From Burkholderiaceae bacterium (lineage in GTDB: Bacteria > Pseudomonadota > Gammaproteobacteria > Burkholderiales > Burkholderiaceae_C): DNA of 64,000 bases. Position 1 is the stretch's first letter. Each line of letters opens with the position of its first letter. The stretch is taken from contig JAFALA010000046.1 of assembly GCA_019234815.1 (NCBI GenBank), positions 1 to 64,000 on the forward strand, written 5' to 3'. Of the stretch, positions 17,115 to 27,519 are shown in pieces. A model generated the notes under the pieces. It was not told where the DNA came from, made no database searches, and worked only from the letters and a program-made list of their open reading frames with translations. The translations under genes and the position numbers were made by a program.

Positions 17115-18080
17115 TCAGCGTTCCTTGACATAAGGCTGGCCCAGGGCCTTGGGCGCCAGCGCCTGGCCCACGAAACCGGCCAGCAGCAGTACCGTCAGCG
17201 CATAGGGCAAGGCCTGGATCAGCTGCACCGGCACCTCGCCCACGCCGGGCAGGCTGACGCCCTGCAGGCGGATCGAGACCGCGTCCAGGAAGCCGAACAA
17301 CAAACAGGCCCACAGGGCCGGCAGCGGCTTCCATTTGCCGAAGATCAGCGCCGCCAGCGCGATGAAGCCGCGCCCGGCGCTCATATTGGGCGTGAAGGAG
17401 GCATTCTGCGCCAGCGTCAGGTAGGCGCCCGCCAAGCCGCACAGCAGGCCATTGCCGAGCAGGGCCATATAGCGCAGCCGCAGCACCGACACGCCCGCCG
17501 CATCGACCATGGCCGGGTTTTCGCCGACCGCGCGCAGGCGCAGGCCCGGCCGGGTGCGCGAGAGGAAGAACGACACGCCGCCGACCAGGGCAAAAGCCAG
17601 GTAGACCAGCGCGTTGTGGCTCAGCAGCCCATGGCCCAGCACCGAGGCCGCCCAATGGCCCGCCACCGGCTCGCTGAACTGCGGCCACAGGCCCGACAGG
17701 CGCAGGCTGTCGTCGATAGTCGGGGTGTGCCCCCCCTGTGCGAACCAGGCCGTGCCCAGCACCACCGTCAAGCCGGCCGCCACCATGTTGATGGCCACGC
17801 CCGACACCACTTGGTCGCCCTGGTGGCTGACGCAGGCAAAGCCGTGCAGCAGCGACAGCACGCACGCCACCGCGATCGCGGCCAGCAGGCCCAGCGCCGT
17901 CGAATGCGTGGCGGCCGTGGCGGCGGCTGCCGCGAACGCGGCGAACAGCATCTTGCCCTCCAGGCCGATGTCGACCACGCCCGAGCGCTCCGACAACAAG
18001 CCGGCCATGGCGCAGAACAGCAGGGGCGTGCTGACGCGCAGCGTCGATGCCAGCACCGAGGCGATCATCAGCTCATCCAT
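17115..18080 (-). CDS. ABC transporter permease, BMP/nucleoside type (second permease)
   Basis: 321 residues, about 8-10 membrane helices. The segment LSERSGVVDIGLEGKMLFAAFAAAAAT is the signature of permeases paired with BMP-family binding proteins, and RPGLRLRAVGENPAMVDAAGVSV is the cytoplasmic loop that contacts the ATPase. The ATG at 18080 overlaps the end of the first permease gene by eight bases. With the partner permease it forms the inner-membrane channel for nucleosides. Confidence 0.93.
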   Translation of the reverse strand: MDELMIASVLASTLRVSTPLLFCAMAGLLSERSGVVDIGLEGKMLFAAFAAAAATAATHSTALGLLAAIAVACVLSLLHGFACVSHQGDQVVSGVAINMVAAGLTVVLGTAWFAQGGHTPTIDDSLRLSGLWPQFSEPVAGHWAASVLGHGLLSHNALVYLAFALVGGVSFFLSRTRPGLRLRAVGENPAMVDAAGVSVLRLRYMALLGNGLLCGLAGAYLTLAQNASFTPNMSAGRGFIALAALIFGKWKPLPALWACLLFGFLDAVSIRLQGVSLPGVGEVPVQLIQALPYALTVLLLAGFVGQALAPKALGQPYVKER

Positions 18081-19181
18081 GGCGACGCTCCTGGGTCCAG
18101 GCATAGAGCCGCGCGAAGGCAGGCGCGCTGACCATGGCCATGGCGCCGGCAAACAGCACGATCAGGCCCTGCACCGTCACGACCATGTCGCGGCTGAAAC
18201 CGGGCACGTCGAAGGACACCTCGACCCCGCCTTGGTAGAGCACGCCGAACAGCAGCGAGGCCAGCACGATGCCGAGCGGATGGTTGCGCCCCATCAGCGA
18301 CACCGCGATGCCGGTGAAGCCGGCACCGGCCACGAAATCCAGCGTCAGCTTGCCCTGCACGCCCGAAATCTCGTTGACGCCCACCAGGCCGGCCAGCGCG
18401 CCCGACAGGCCCATGGCCAGCAGGATCTGCCAGCGCGGCCGGATGCCGGCGTAGTGCGCAGCCTGCGGATTGGCGCCCACGGCGCGCAGAGCGTAGCCGG
18501 CACTGCTTTTCCACAGGAACCAGTACACGGCCACACACGCCAGCAAGGCCAGCAGCAGGCTCAGGTTCAGCGGAGAGGACGGCCAGTCTTCAAAGCCCCA
18601 GGATTGCATCAGCTGGTGCAGCGCCGGCATGCGGGCCGAATCAGCGAACTCGGCGCTCTCGACCGACATCGAACCGGCCGGACGCAGCCAGTTGACCAGC
18701 AGATAGCTGTTCAAGCTGGCCGCCAGGAAGTTGAACATGATGGTGGTGATGACAACATGGCTGCCGCGCCAGGCCTGCAGGTAGCCCGGCACCACGGCCC
18801 AGGCCATGCCGAACAGCGCGGCGGCCAGCACTGCCAGCGGCAGCATCAGCACGGCCGGCAGGCTGTGGCCCAGCCACAGCGACACCAGCGCCGCGCCCAG
18901 CCCACCCAGCGAGGCCTGGCCTTCGCCGCCGATGTTGAACAGTCCGGCGTGGATGGCCACCGCCACCGCCAGGCCCGAGAAGATGAAGGTGGTGGCGTAG
19001 TACAGCGTGTAGCCCAGGCCGCGCCCGCTGCCCAGGGCGCCTTGCAGCAGCGCCCAGAACACCTGCGCGGGACTGGCGCCAATGGCCAGCACCACCAGGC
19101 CGGACACGGCGATGGCGACCAGCAGGTTCCAGGCCGGCAGCAGGCCCAGATCCATCCAGCGCGGCAGCGCCAAGGGTTGAC

Positions 19182-19185
<4 letters not shown>
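18073..19185 (-). CDS. ABC transporter permease, BMP/nucleoside type (first permease)
   Basis: 370 residues with about ten membrane helices. GLAVAVAIHAGLFNIGGEGQASLGGLGAALV matches BMP-type permease 1, and SSAGYALRAVGANPQAAHYAGI is the ATPase-coupling loop. The ATG at 19185 shares ATGA with the stop of the ATPase gene, so translation is probably coupled. It is the larger of the two permeases, as is usual in this transporter family. Confidence 0.93.
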
Positions 19186-20768
<1,583 letters not shown>

Positions 20769-20785
20769 CGCGACGTCCCCCGGCT

Positions 20786-21766
20786 TCAGTACTTGCAGGC
20801 GTTGTCGGCCATGTAGTCGGCCACCTTGATCTTGCCGGCGATGATGTCGGCCTTGAGGCCGTCGAGCCTGGCCTTGACGGCCGGGCTGATCAGCTTGGCG
20901 TTGTCCTGGTCGAGCGCGTACTCGACGCCGTCTTCCTTCAGGCCCAGCGAGCGGGCGCCGGGCGTCCAGCCCTTGAGCGCCTCGTAGACGGCCACGTCCA
21001 CGCGCTTGACCATGGAGCTCAGCATGGTGCCGGGCTGCACATGGTTCTGGTTGCTGTCGACGCCGATGGCGAACTTGCCGGCATCCTTGGCGGCCTGGTA
21101 GACGCCCACGCCGGTGCCGCCGGCGGCGGCAAACACCACGTCCACGCCTTTGGCGAACTGGGCCTTGGCGAGTTCGCTGCCGCGCGTGGGATCGGCCCAG
21201 GCGCTGGAGGTGGTGCCGGTCATGTTCTCGCTGACCTGGACCTTGGCGTTGGCGTACTTGGCGCCCTGCTCATAGCCGCACTGGAACTTGCGGATCAGCG
21301 GAATGTCCATGCCGCCGATGAAGCCAACCTTGCCGGTCTTGCTCGTCAGCGCCGCCAGCGCGCCGACCAGGAAGCTGCCCTCGTGCTCCTTGAAGGTCAG
21401 CGACTCCACATTGGGCAGGTTGACCTTGTCGTCGATGATGACGAAGTGCGTCTTCGGGAAATCCTTGGCCACCTGGGCCAGCGCCGAAGCCTGCGCGAAG
21501 CCCACCGAGATGATGGGACTGGCGCCGCGCTCGGCCATGCGGCGTATGGCCTGGGCGCGCTGGGTGTCGTTGCTGATCTCGAAGTCAAGATAAGGCTTGC
21601 CGGTCTCGGCCTTCCAGCGCTCCACGCCCCGATAGGCGGACTCGTTGAAGGACTTGTCGAACTTGCCGCCCATGTCGAAGATCACGGCCGGCGTGGTCTG
21701 GGCCTGGCTCCAGCCTGAGCAGAGGGCCAGCGTCACGCCAGCCAGCAGGGTCAACCGTTTTTTCAT
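20786..21766 (-). CDS. BMP-family nucleoside ABC transporter substrate-binding protein
   Basis: 326 residues beginning MKKRLTLLAGVTLALCSGWSQAQ, a signal peptide likely cut after AQ, with no lipobox, so a soluble periplasmic protein. Family marks are VIFDMGGKFDKSFNESAYRGVERW, GSFLVGALAALTSKTGKVGFIGGMDIPLIRKFQCGYEQGAKYA and FAAAGGTGVGVYQAAKD. BMP (PnrA/Med) proteins bind purine nucleosides. Its operon partners fit that ligand. ATG 21766 has GAGGCGAGG just upstream; a GTG two codons earlier is also possible. Confidence 0.93.
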   Translation of the reverse strand: MKKRLTLLAGVTLALCSGWSQAQTTPAVIFDMGGKFDKSFNESAYRGVERWKAETGKPYLDFEISNDTQRAQAIRRMAERGASPIISVGFAQASALAQVAKDFPKTHFVIIDDKVNLPNVESLTFKEHEGSFLVGALAALTSKTGKVGFIGGMDIPLIRKFQCGYEQGAKYANAKVQVSENMTGTTSSAWADPTRGSELAKAQFAKGVDVVFAAAGGTGVGVYQAAKDAGKFAIGVDSNQNHVQPGTMLSSMVKRVDVAVYEALKGWTPGARSLGLKEDGVEYALDQDNAKLISPAVKARLDGLKADIIAGKIKVADYMADNACKY

Positions 21767-21778
21767 TTCCACCTCGCC

Positions 21779-23731
21779 TCAAAAAACCGACAGGAATTCG
21801 GCCCGCACACGCGGCGCGTCCACACTCACGCAGACCTGCTGCGCCGGGCAATTCTCCCAGGCCGTGCCGGCAGCCGAGCGCCCATTCGACCATTGAATGG
21901 TCTGGCCGCGCGCGATGCCGTCCAGCGCCACCCGCACGGGGCCTGCGCGCAGGCCGAAGGCCTCGGGCGCCACCACGAAGGCGGCGGCGCTGGCGTCGTG
22001 CGAGTAGATCCCTTCTATGCCGTCGCGCGTATGGTAGAAATGCTCATACAGGCGCGTGATGTCCCAGATGAAGTCGCCCGCGCCGGCGCCGCGCCCTTGC
22101 AGGCTGGCCAGGTCGCTCTGGCGCATCACGACTTCCTGCGTCACGTCCAGCCCCACCAGCACCACCGGCCAGGGCGCCGTCAGCACCAGGTCGGCGGCCT
22201 CGGGGTCGTTGATGATGTTGGCCTCGGCCACCGGCGTCACATTGCCGCCATGCCCGTGCGTGCCGAAGGCGCCGCCCATGATGACCACCTGGCGGACCTT
22301 GGCGGCGATGCCGGGGTCGTGGCGCAGCGCCAGCGCGAGGTTGGTCAGCGGTCCGACCGCCACCAGGGTGATCTGGCCCGGCTCGGCATTGATCATGTCG
22401 CACATCAGCTCGTGCGCGGGCTTGGCCGCCAGCAGGCCGGCCGCTTCCGGCAGGGCGCCGGCATGGCCGCCCAGGCCGTCGTCGCCATGGATGTGGGCCG
22501 GGAAATCAAGATCCGGGCGCGGGTTCAGCGGACCGCTGGCACCCGAGGCCACGGGCACGCGCAGGCCGAACAGCTGGCTGAGCTTGAGCGCATTGCGCGT
22601 GGTGGTGCCGACGTCGGCGTTGCCGAACACGGTGCAGACGGCGCGCAGGTCGATCGCCGGATGACGCGCCAGCATCAGCAGCGCCATGGCGTCGTCGATG
22701 CCGGGATCGGTGTCGAAGATCACGGCGCGGCGCTCGGTCGAAGGCGCCTGCATCGATACCGGCGGCTCCGGCAGGGCAGGCAGAGGCGGCACGCCGGCTT
22801 GGCGACCCCACCAGTTCGCCAGTTCGGCGCGGCGCGGCATCGCATCCTGCACCCCGGCGTGGCTGACAGCATAGGTCGCGGCGGCCTGCCCCAGCTGCAC
22901 GGCGTCCTGCCCTTCCAGGCCTTGCGCCAGGGCCGCGGCCAAGCCGCCGACAAAGGTGTCGCCGGCGCCCACGGTGTCGACCACCGCGACCTTCACGCCC
23001 GGCAGATGGCAAACCTGCTGCGACGTCGCATACATCGCGCCCTCGCCGCCCAGGGTGATCACCACATGCCGCACACCGTGCATCAGCAGGGCCTGCGCGG
23101 CGCGGGCCGCGTCGACGGGCTCGGCCACGACCATGCGCAACAGCTCGGCGGCTTCGCCCTCGTTGAGCACCAGCCAGTCGGTCAGGGCCAGCAATTCCGG
23201 CGGCAAAGCCCGAATCGGCGCCGCGTTCAGCACCGTGCGGACACCCGCGGCGCGAGCCAGCGCAAAGGCCTGCTGGATTGCGGCCAGGGGCACCTCCAGC
23301 TGCGCCGCCAGCACCTGGGCCGACTGGATGCGGTCGGCGGCGGCGGCGATGTCGACGGGGCTCAGCTGCTCATTGCTGCCCGGCACGACGACGATGGCGT
23401 TCTCGCCGCCCTCGCGCGCCACCATGATCATGGCCAGGCCCGGCAACTCGGCGGCGTCCTGCACGGTGTACTGGGTGTCCACCCCTTCGGCCTGCAAGGC
23501 CTGCACCAGCGCCCGCCCATGCTCGCGCACGCCGACGCGGCCGACGAAGCTGACCGCGGCGCCCATGCGCGCCGCCGCAACCGCCTGGTTGGCGCCCTTG
23601 CCGCCGGGCGAGAGCGCGAAGGCATCGCCCATCAGGGTCTCGCCGGGCAGCGGCAGCTGCGGCGCAAAGGCCAGCATGTCCATGTTGACGCTGCCGACCA
23701 CCACCACACCCGTGGATTCTTGATTGCTCAT
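21779..23731 (-). CDS. Ribokinase fused to nucleoside hydrolase (predicted bifunctional)
   Basis: 650 residues in one uninterrupted frame. Residues 1-308 are a PfkB-type ribokinase: VVGSVNMDMLAFAPQLPLPGETLMG, GGKGANQA (43-50) and DTVGAGDTF with the catalytic Asp near 258. A proline-rich linker (about 309-334) leads to an IunH-type nucleoside hydrolase from about 335: AVIFDTDPGIDDAMALLML (Ca-binding DTDPGIDD), LVAVGPLTNLALAL and VIMGGAF. Hydrolysis of ribonucleosides gives ribose, which the first domain would phosphorylate. The ATG at 23731 shares ATGA with the regulator stop and has AAGGAAGG upstream. An internal ATG at Met327 could also yield free hydrolase. Confidence 0.9.
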   Translation of the reverse strand: MSNQESTGVVVVGSVNMDMLAFAPQLPLPGETLMGDAFALSPGGKGANQAVAAARMGAAVSFVGRVGVREHGRALVQALQAEGVDTQYTVQDAAELPGLAMIMVAREGGENAIVVVPGSNEQLSPVDIAAAADRIQSAQVLAAQLEVPLAAIQQAFALARAAGVRTVLNAAPIRALPPELLALTDWLVLNEGEAAELLRMVVAEPVDAARAAQALLMHGVRHVVITLGGEGAMYATSQQVCHLPGVKVAVVDTVGAGDTFVGGLAAALAQGLEGQDAVQLGQAAATYAVSHAGVQDAMPRRAELANWWGRQAGVPPLPALPEPPVSMQAPSTERRAVIFDTDPGIDDAMALLMLARHPAIDLRAVCTVFGNADVGTTTRNALKLSQLFGLRVPVASGASGPLNPRPDLDFPAHIHGDDGLGGHAGALPEAAGLLAAKPAHELMCDMINAEPGQITLVAVGPLTNLALALRHDPGIAAKVRQVVIMGGAFGTHGHGGNVTPVAEANIINDPEAADLVLTAPWPVVLVGLDVTQEVVMRQSDLASLQGRGAGAGDFIWDITRLYEHFYHTRDGIEGIYSHDASAAAFVVAPEAFGLRAGPVRVALDGIARGQTIQWSNGRSAAGTAWENCPAQQVCVSVDAPRVRAEFLSVF

Positions 23732-24759
23732 TGCACACCTTCCTTGCGTGTTCGTCTGGCCCGCACGACGGCGCAGCTTTCCCGCGCCACGAGCTGCGGG
23801 CTGAGTTGCACATGGCGCAGGGCCTGCGCGGGTTTCTCGATGCGGTCGATCAGCAAGCGCCCCGCCTCCCGGCCCAGCGTGCGGATCGAGCAGCCGACCG
23901 TGCTCAGGGCCGGATGGACGAAGCCGCCCAGCTCGATGTTGTCGAAGCCCATCACCGACAGCTCCGCAGGCACGAGCAGGCCCAATTCGGCGGCGGCGCG
24001 CAAGACCCCCAGGGCCATCAGGTCGTTGCAGGCGAAGATGGCGCTGGGCCGGGCCGGCACGCGCAACAACGCCATGGCCGCCTGGTAGCCGCCCGCCGTG
24101 CTGAAGTCGGACACCTGCAGCCAATGACTGCCCGGCTCGACCTGGCCGGCCTGCAAGGCTTCGCGCCAGCCCAGCACCCGCGCCTGCGACACCTCCACGG
24201 CCTCCGGCCCGCTGATGCAGGCAATGTGCCGGTGCCCCAGTTCCAGCAGATGGCGCGTCGCCAGTTCGGCGCCCGCGCGGTTGTCCAGGCTGATGCGGTC
24301 GGCCTGCTCGCCGGGCATCAGGCGGTCCATGGCCACGCAGGGCAGGCCGGACGAGACCAGCACGCGGTCGAAGGCCTCCGGCTCACCGACCGAGGCGACC
24401 AGCAGGCCGTCGATGCGCTTTTCCAGCAGGGTGCGCAGGTAATGCTGCTGGCGGCGGGCGTCGTTGTCGGAGTTGCAGAGGAACACCGAGTAGCCGGCCT
24501 GGCGGCAGACTTCTTCCGCGCCGCAGACCAGCTCGGCAAAGAAAGGGTTCTGCACCGTAGGCACGAGCACGCCGACGATGCCCGTCTCGCTCTTGCGCAG
24601 CGAGCGCGCCACGGCGCTGGGCACATAGCCCAGCTTGTCGACCGCCGCCAGCACCCGCCGGCGCGCATCGGCGCTGACCGGGCGCGTCTGGTTCAGGACA
24701 TGCGACACCGTGGTGAACGACACGCCGGCCAACAGGGCGACATCTTTGATCGTACTCAC
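23728..24759 (-). CDS. LacI-family transcriptional regulator of the nucleoside locus
   Basis: 343 residues. The N-terminal HTH reads STIKDVALLAGVSFTTVSHVLNQTRPVSADARRRVLAAVDKLGYVPSAVARSL, including the hinge, followed by a periplasmic-binding-protein-like ligand domain (IVGVLVPTVQNPFFAELVCGAEEVCRQAGY, SAIFACNDLMALGVLRAAAELGL). The GTG at 24759 places the HTH immediately at the start, as in the family. A longer reading from 24825 would run through the operator. The palindrome GCAAACGTTTGC lies 24 bp upstream, so it is probably autoregulated. The ligand is likely ribose or a nucleoside (inference from the operon). Confidence 0.92.
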   Translation of the reverse strand: MSTIKDVALLAGVSFTTVSHVLNQTRPVSADARRRVLAAVDKLGYVPSAVARSLRKSETGIVGVLVPTVQNPFFAELVCGAEEVCRQAGYSVFLCNSDNDARRQQHYLRTLLEKRIDGLLVASVGEPEAFDRVLVSSGLPCVAMDRLMPGEQADRISLDNRAGAELATRHLLELGHRHIACISGPEAVEVSQARVLGWREALQAGQVEPGSHWLQVSDFSTAGGYQAAMALLRVPARPSAIFACNDLMALGVLRAAAELGLLVPAELSVMGFDNIELGGFVHPALSTVGCSIRTLGREAGRLLIDRIEKPAQALRHVQLSPQLVARESCAVVRARRTRKEGVQ

Positions 24760-24783
24760 GGGTTCTGGCGTTAATTTGAAAAA

Positions 24784-24795
24784 GCAAACGTTTGC
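24784..24795. promoter_or_regulatory. Predicted LacI-family operator, regulator/nucleoside operon
   Basis: Perfect palindrome GCAAACGTTTGC between the receptor terminator and the regulator start. A TATAGT hexamer just upstream on the minus strand could be the -10, which would place the operator in the early transcribed region. The same 12-mer stands upstream of the TonB receptor. The core matches the PurR/RbsR-type consensus of the LacI family. Confidence 0.8.
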
Positions 24796-24825
24796 GACAG
24801 GCGAAACTATACCGCAAGGAGACAT

Positions 24826-24870
24826 GAAAAAGGGCCGGCGCCCGAGATCGGATCTCGCGTGCCGGCCCTT
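24826..24870 (-). terminator. Rho-independent terminator of the TonB receptor gene
   Basis: Outer stem AAGGGCCGGC (24830-24839) with GCCGGCCCTT (24861-24870) and an inner stem CGAGATC/GATCTCG. On the minus strand the hairpin is followed by a run of five T. It lies about 22 bp past the receptor stop, so the receptor is a separate transcript from the regulator operon. Confidence 0.85.
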
Positions 24871-24892
24871 GCGCTCATGGCGGTCCCTGGTC

Positions 24893-27247
24893 TTAGAACA
24901 GCGCCTTGAACTGCACGCCGTAGGTGCGCGGGTCGTTGATGAAGCCGGTCAGGTTGTTGAAGTCGATGGCGCCCGTCACCACGATGGTGTTGGTGATGTT
25001 GCGCACATAACCGGCCACTTCGTACTTGCCGTTGTTCCAGATGTAGCCGCCGCGCAGGCCGCCTTCGGTCAGGGCCTTGCCGGTGAACTCCACGGAGCGG
25101 TAGATGAAGAAGTTCTCGCTGCTGCGATAGGTCCAGTCGGTGTACACGTAGAACTCGTTGCCGGCCTCGGTCGGGATGCCGTAACGCAGGTTCAGGTTGC
25201 CCACCCAGCGCGGCGCGTTGGGCAGCTGGTTGCCGTTCACGAGGTACATGCCGGTGGTGCCGACTTGCGGATTCAGCATCGTGCAGCCGCCCGAGCAGCC
25301 CGGCACCGACAGGTTGGCATCGTGGATGCGCGCGTCGTTGTAGCTGCCGCTCAGGTGCACCAGCATGTTGTCGATCGGGATCAGGTCCAGATTCAACTCC
25401 GCGCCGCTGCCGATCACGTCCTTGACGCTGGTGACCGAATTGCCGTTGGCGCCGCCGCCGACCGCGGTCAGCTGCTGGTTGCTGACGTCGAAATAGTAGA
25501 CGTCGGCCGACAGCCGGGCGCGCTTGTGCCAGAAGTCGCCCTTGATGCCCAGCTCATACGACATGATGGTTTCGGGGCCGGCCTGGGTCTGCGGCGAGAA
25601 CTCGGCCAGGGGCAGGATCGTGGAAGCGCGGAAGCCCGTGCCCGTCTTGAAGTAGACGTTGGTGTTCTTGTCCAGCGCATAGACGGCGGAGGCATCCCAG
25701 GTCCACTTGGAATCGCTGCTGGTGCCGGAGTGCGGGCCGGGCGCGTTGAAGTTGAGGGTCTGGCCGTTCACTGCCGGCGCCCAGGCATTGATCTGCTTGT
25801 TGTCCAGCGAATAACGCACGCCGCCGCCCAGCTTCAGGTCGGAAGTGAGCTGGTAATTGGCCGAGCCGAAGATGGCGTAGGCCTGGTTGCCCTGGGTGGT
25901 CTCGGCCAGCAAGGGGGCCGAGGTGCCGCCATAGGTCGAGGTGCTCGAGTAGTCGATGTTTTCCCAGCGGTAATGTTCATTGAAGATGAACAGGCCGGTC
26001 TGCCAGCTCAGGGGGCCGGGCTGCTTGGATTCGAGGCGGAATTCCTGCGTCAGCTGGCGGTGGCCGTACAAGGCATCGGATGTTTCGTCTGCATACGCAC
26101 CAACGTTCATGAGCTGCGAAGAGGGCAGCAGCTTGTCCGGCGGTATCACGAAATTGTTGGTGTAGCTGCTGCCGCCGTCCACGTCGCCGCGGCTGAAGGG
26201 CTGCACGGTTTCAATCGCGGTGATCGAGTAGAGGTCGAAGTCGTTGAACTTCCACTTCAGGCGCGCATTGGCGCCGGTGGCGTGGACGCGCTGCACGTTG
26301 TCGCCGTCGATCGACATCTTGTAGGGATCGAAGCCGGCGATCAGGTCGTTGGTGCCGGGCTGGATGATGCCGGCACGGAACAGGCGCGGACTGCCGTCGA
26401 GTTCGCGGTTGTGGATGTTGAACAGCGCGCTGAAGTCGGCGTTCGGCTGGTACAGCGCCTGCACGCGCACGGCGCGGTCGTTGTAGCCTTCGGTCGAATG
26501 CGTTTCCTGCGGACCCGCAAAGGTGTTGGTCACCCAGTTGTCGCGATGCTGCTGCTGCGCGGAGATGCGCACGGCCCACTCGCCCTGCATGGGGATGTTG
26601 GCGGCCACTTCGGCATTGATCGTGCCCAGGTTGCCGAAACCGAGGTTGACGTAGCCGTCATCGGCATGCGAAGGCGCCACCGAGTCGAACTTCACGACGC
26701 CGGCCGGCGTGTTGCGGCCGAACAGCGTGCCTTGCGGGCCGGCCAGCACTTCGACGGCCTTGACGTCGAAGACCGGGAAGCCCTTCAGGATCGGGTTCTC
26801 CTGCACCACGTCGTCGTACACCAGCGACACGGGCTGCGAGGCGTTCAGGTGGAAGTCGGTGTTGCCGTAGCCGCGGATGTAGAAACGCGGGAAAGCGCGT
26901 CCGAACGACGATTCGATGTTCAGGCTGGGCACGCGGCCCGACAGGGCGCGCACGTCCTCGCCGCTGGCATTCAGGGCGTCGAGTGCGTCCCCGCTGACGG
27001 TGGCCACGGCGGTGGGCACGTCCTTGATGTTGGCCACGCGGCGCTCGGCCGTCACCACCACGGTTTCAAGTTGCGAGGCGTTGCGGCCTGCTTGGCCCGT
27101 TGAGCCGGTTTCCGCTTGCGCCTGCGCGCTATCCGGTGCGGCTTGGGCCATCACCGCTTGGAGGGGACAGGCACCCAGCGCCAGCGCAGCGGCAAGGGCG
27201 GTGGCGGTCGGCAGGGGCGAGCGAAGAGAAGAGGTGATTCGTTTCAT
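24893..27247 (-). CDS. TonB-dependent outer-membrane receptor, predicted nucleoside uptake
   Basis: 784 residues. A signal peptide (about 1-37, ending AVMAQA) is followed by a TonB-box-like LETVVVTAERR, plug domain (VPSLNIESSFGRAFPRFYIRGYG, VFDVKAVEVLAGPQGTLFGRNTPAGVVKF) and a 22-strand barrel ending in Phe (YGVQFKALF), all typical. It lies directly upstream of the nucleoside operon on the same strand with its own terminator. Its upstream region carries the same 12-bp palindrome as the regulator gene. I infer nucleosides or a related ligand as cargo; sequence alone does not prove it. ATG 27247 was chosen over a GTG four codons upstream. Confidence 0.92.
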   Translation of the reverse strand: MKRITSSLRSPLPTATALAAALALGACPLQAVMAQAAPDSAQAQAETGSTGQAGRNASQLETVVVTAERRVANIKDVPTAVATVSGDALDALNASGEDVRALSGRVPSLNIESSFGRAFPRFYIRGYGNTDFHLNASQPVSLVYDDVVQENPILKGFPVFDVKAVEVLAGPQGTLFGRNTPAGVVKFDSVAPSHADDGYVNLGFGNLGTINAEVAANIPMQGEWAVRISAQQQHRDNWVTNTFAGPQETHSTEGYNDRAVRVQALYQPNADFSALFNIHNRELDGSPRLFRAGIIQPGTNDLIAGFDPYKMSIDGDNVQRVHATGANARLKWKFNDFDLYSITAIETVQPFSRGDVDGGSSYTNNFVIPPDKLLPSSQLMNVGAYADETSDALYGHRQLTQEFRLESKQPGPLSWQTGLFIFNEHYRWENIDYSSTSTYGGTSAPLLAETTQGNQAYAIFGSANYQLTSDLKLGGGVRYSLDNKQINAWAPAVNGQTLNFNAPGPHSGTSSDSKWTWDASAVYALDKNTNVYFKTGTGFRASTILPLAEFSPQTQAGPETIMSYELGIKGDFWHKRARLSADVYYFDVSNQQLTAVGGGANGNSVTSVKDVIGSGAELNLDLIPIDNMLVHLSGSYNDARIHDANLSVPGCSGGCTMLNPQVGTTGMYLVNGNQLPNAPRWVGNLNLRYGIPTEAGNEFYVYTDWTYRSSENFFIYRSVEFTGKALTEGGLRGGYIWNNGKYEVAGYVRNITNTIVVTGAIDFNNLTGFINDPRTYGVQFKALF

Positions 27248-27290
27248 GCAGGGACTCACTTTCGGCGAAAGCGTAGGGGCCGAGGATTCG

Positions 27291-27311
27291 GCAAACGAAG
27301 CAAACGTTTGC
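27291..27311. promoter_or_regulatory. Predicted LacI-family operator of the TonB receptor
   Basis: The palindrome GCAAACGTTTGC occupies 27300-27311, with an extra half-site GCAAACG at 27291-27297 nearer the gene. It is about 53 bp upstream of the receptor ATG. The 12-mer is identical to the one before the LacI-family regulator, linking the two transcripts. Confidence 0.8.
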
Positions 27312-27519
27312 GCGCGTGGTAAGACGAGAATCTATCGCGACAGTTCTGTGAAAAACCATTTCGCACCGCTTTGGCGCGCAAAACCGGTCCAAACTGTTGG
27401 ATATTTGCGTCAACCCAAGGAGGCAGCAGAGCGGAGATTCACGGGAACGCACAAAGCTATGAATCGCACAAGGTCTTACACTGCAGCATTCATCGTTTTT
27501 AGCAATTCAAGGCGTCTTT

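Noticed and set aside
23732-24124. Upstream extension of the ribokinase-hydrolase frame
   Set aside because: It reads antisense-like low-complexity sequence inside the LacI regulator gene, and a strong ribosome binding site precedes ATG 23731.
24635-27103. Very long plus-strand frame opposite the TonB receptor
   Set aside because: It is a Val/Ala/Gly/Arg-rich antisense shadow of a high-GC gene with no domain. Similar shadows lie opposite cyoB, the large transglutaminase and the other TonB receptor.
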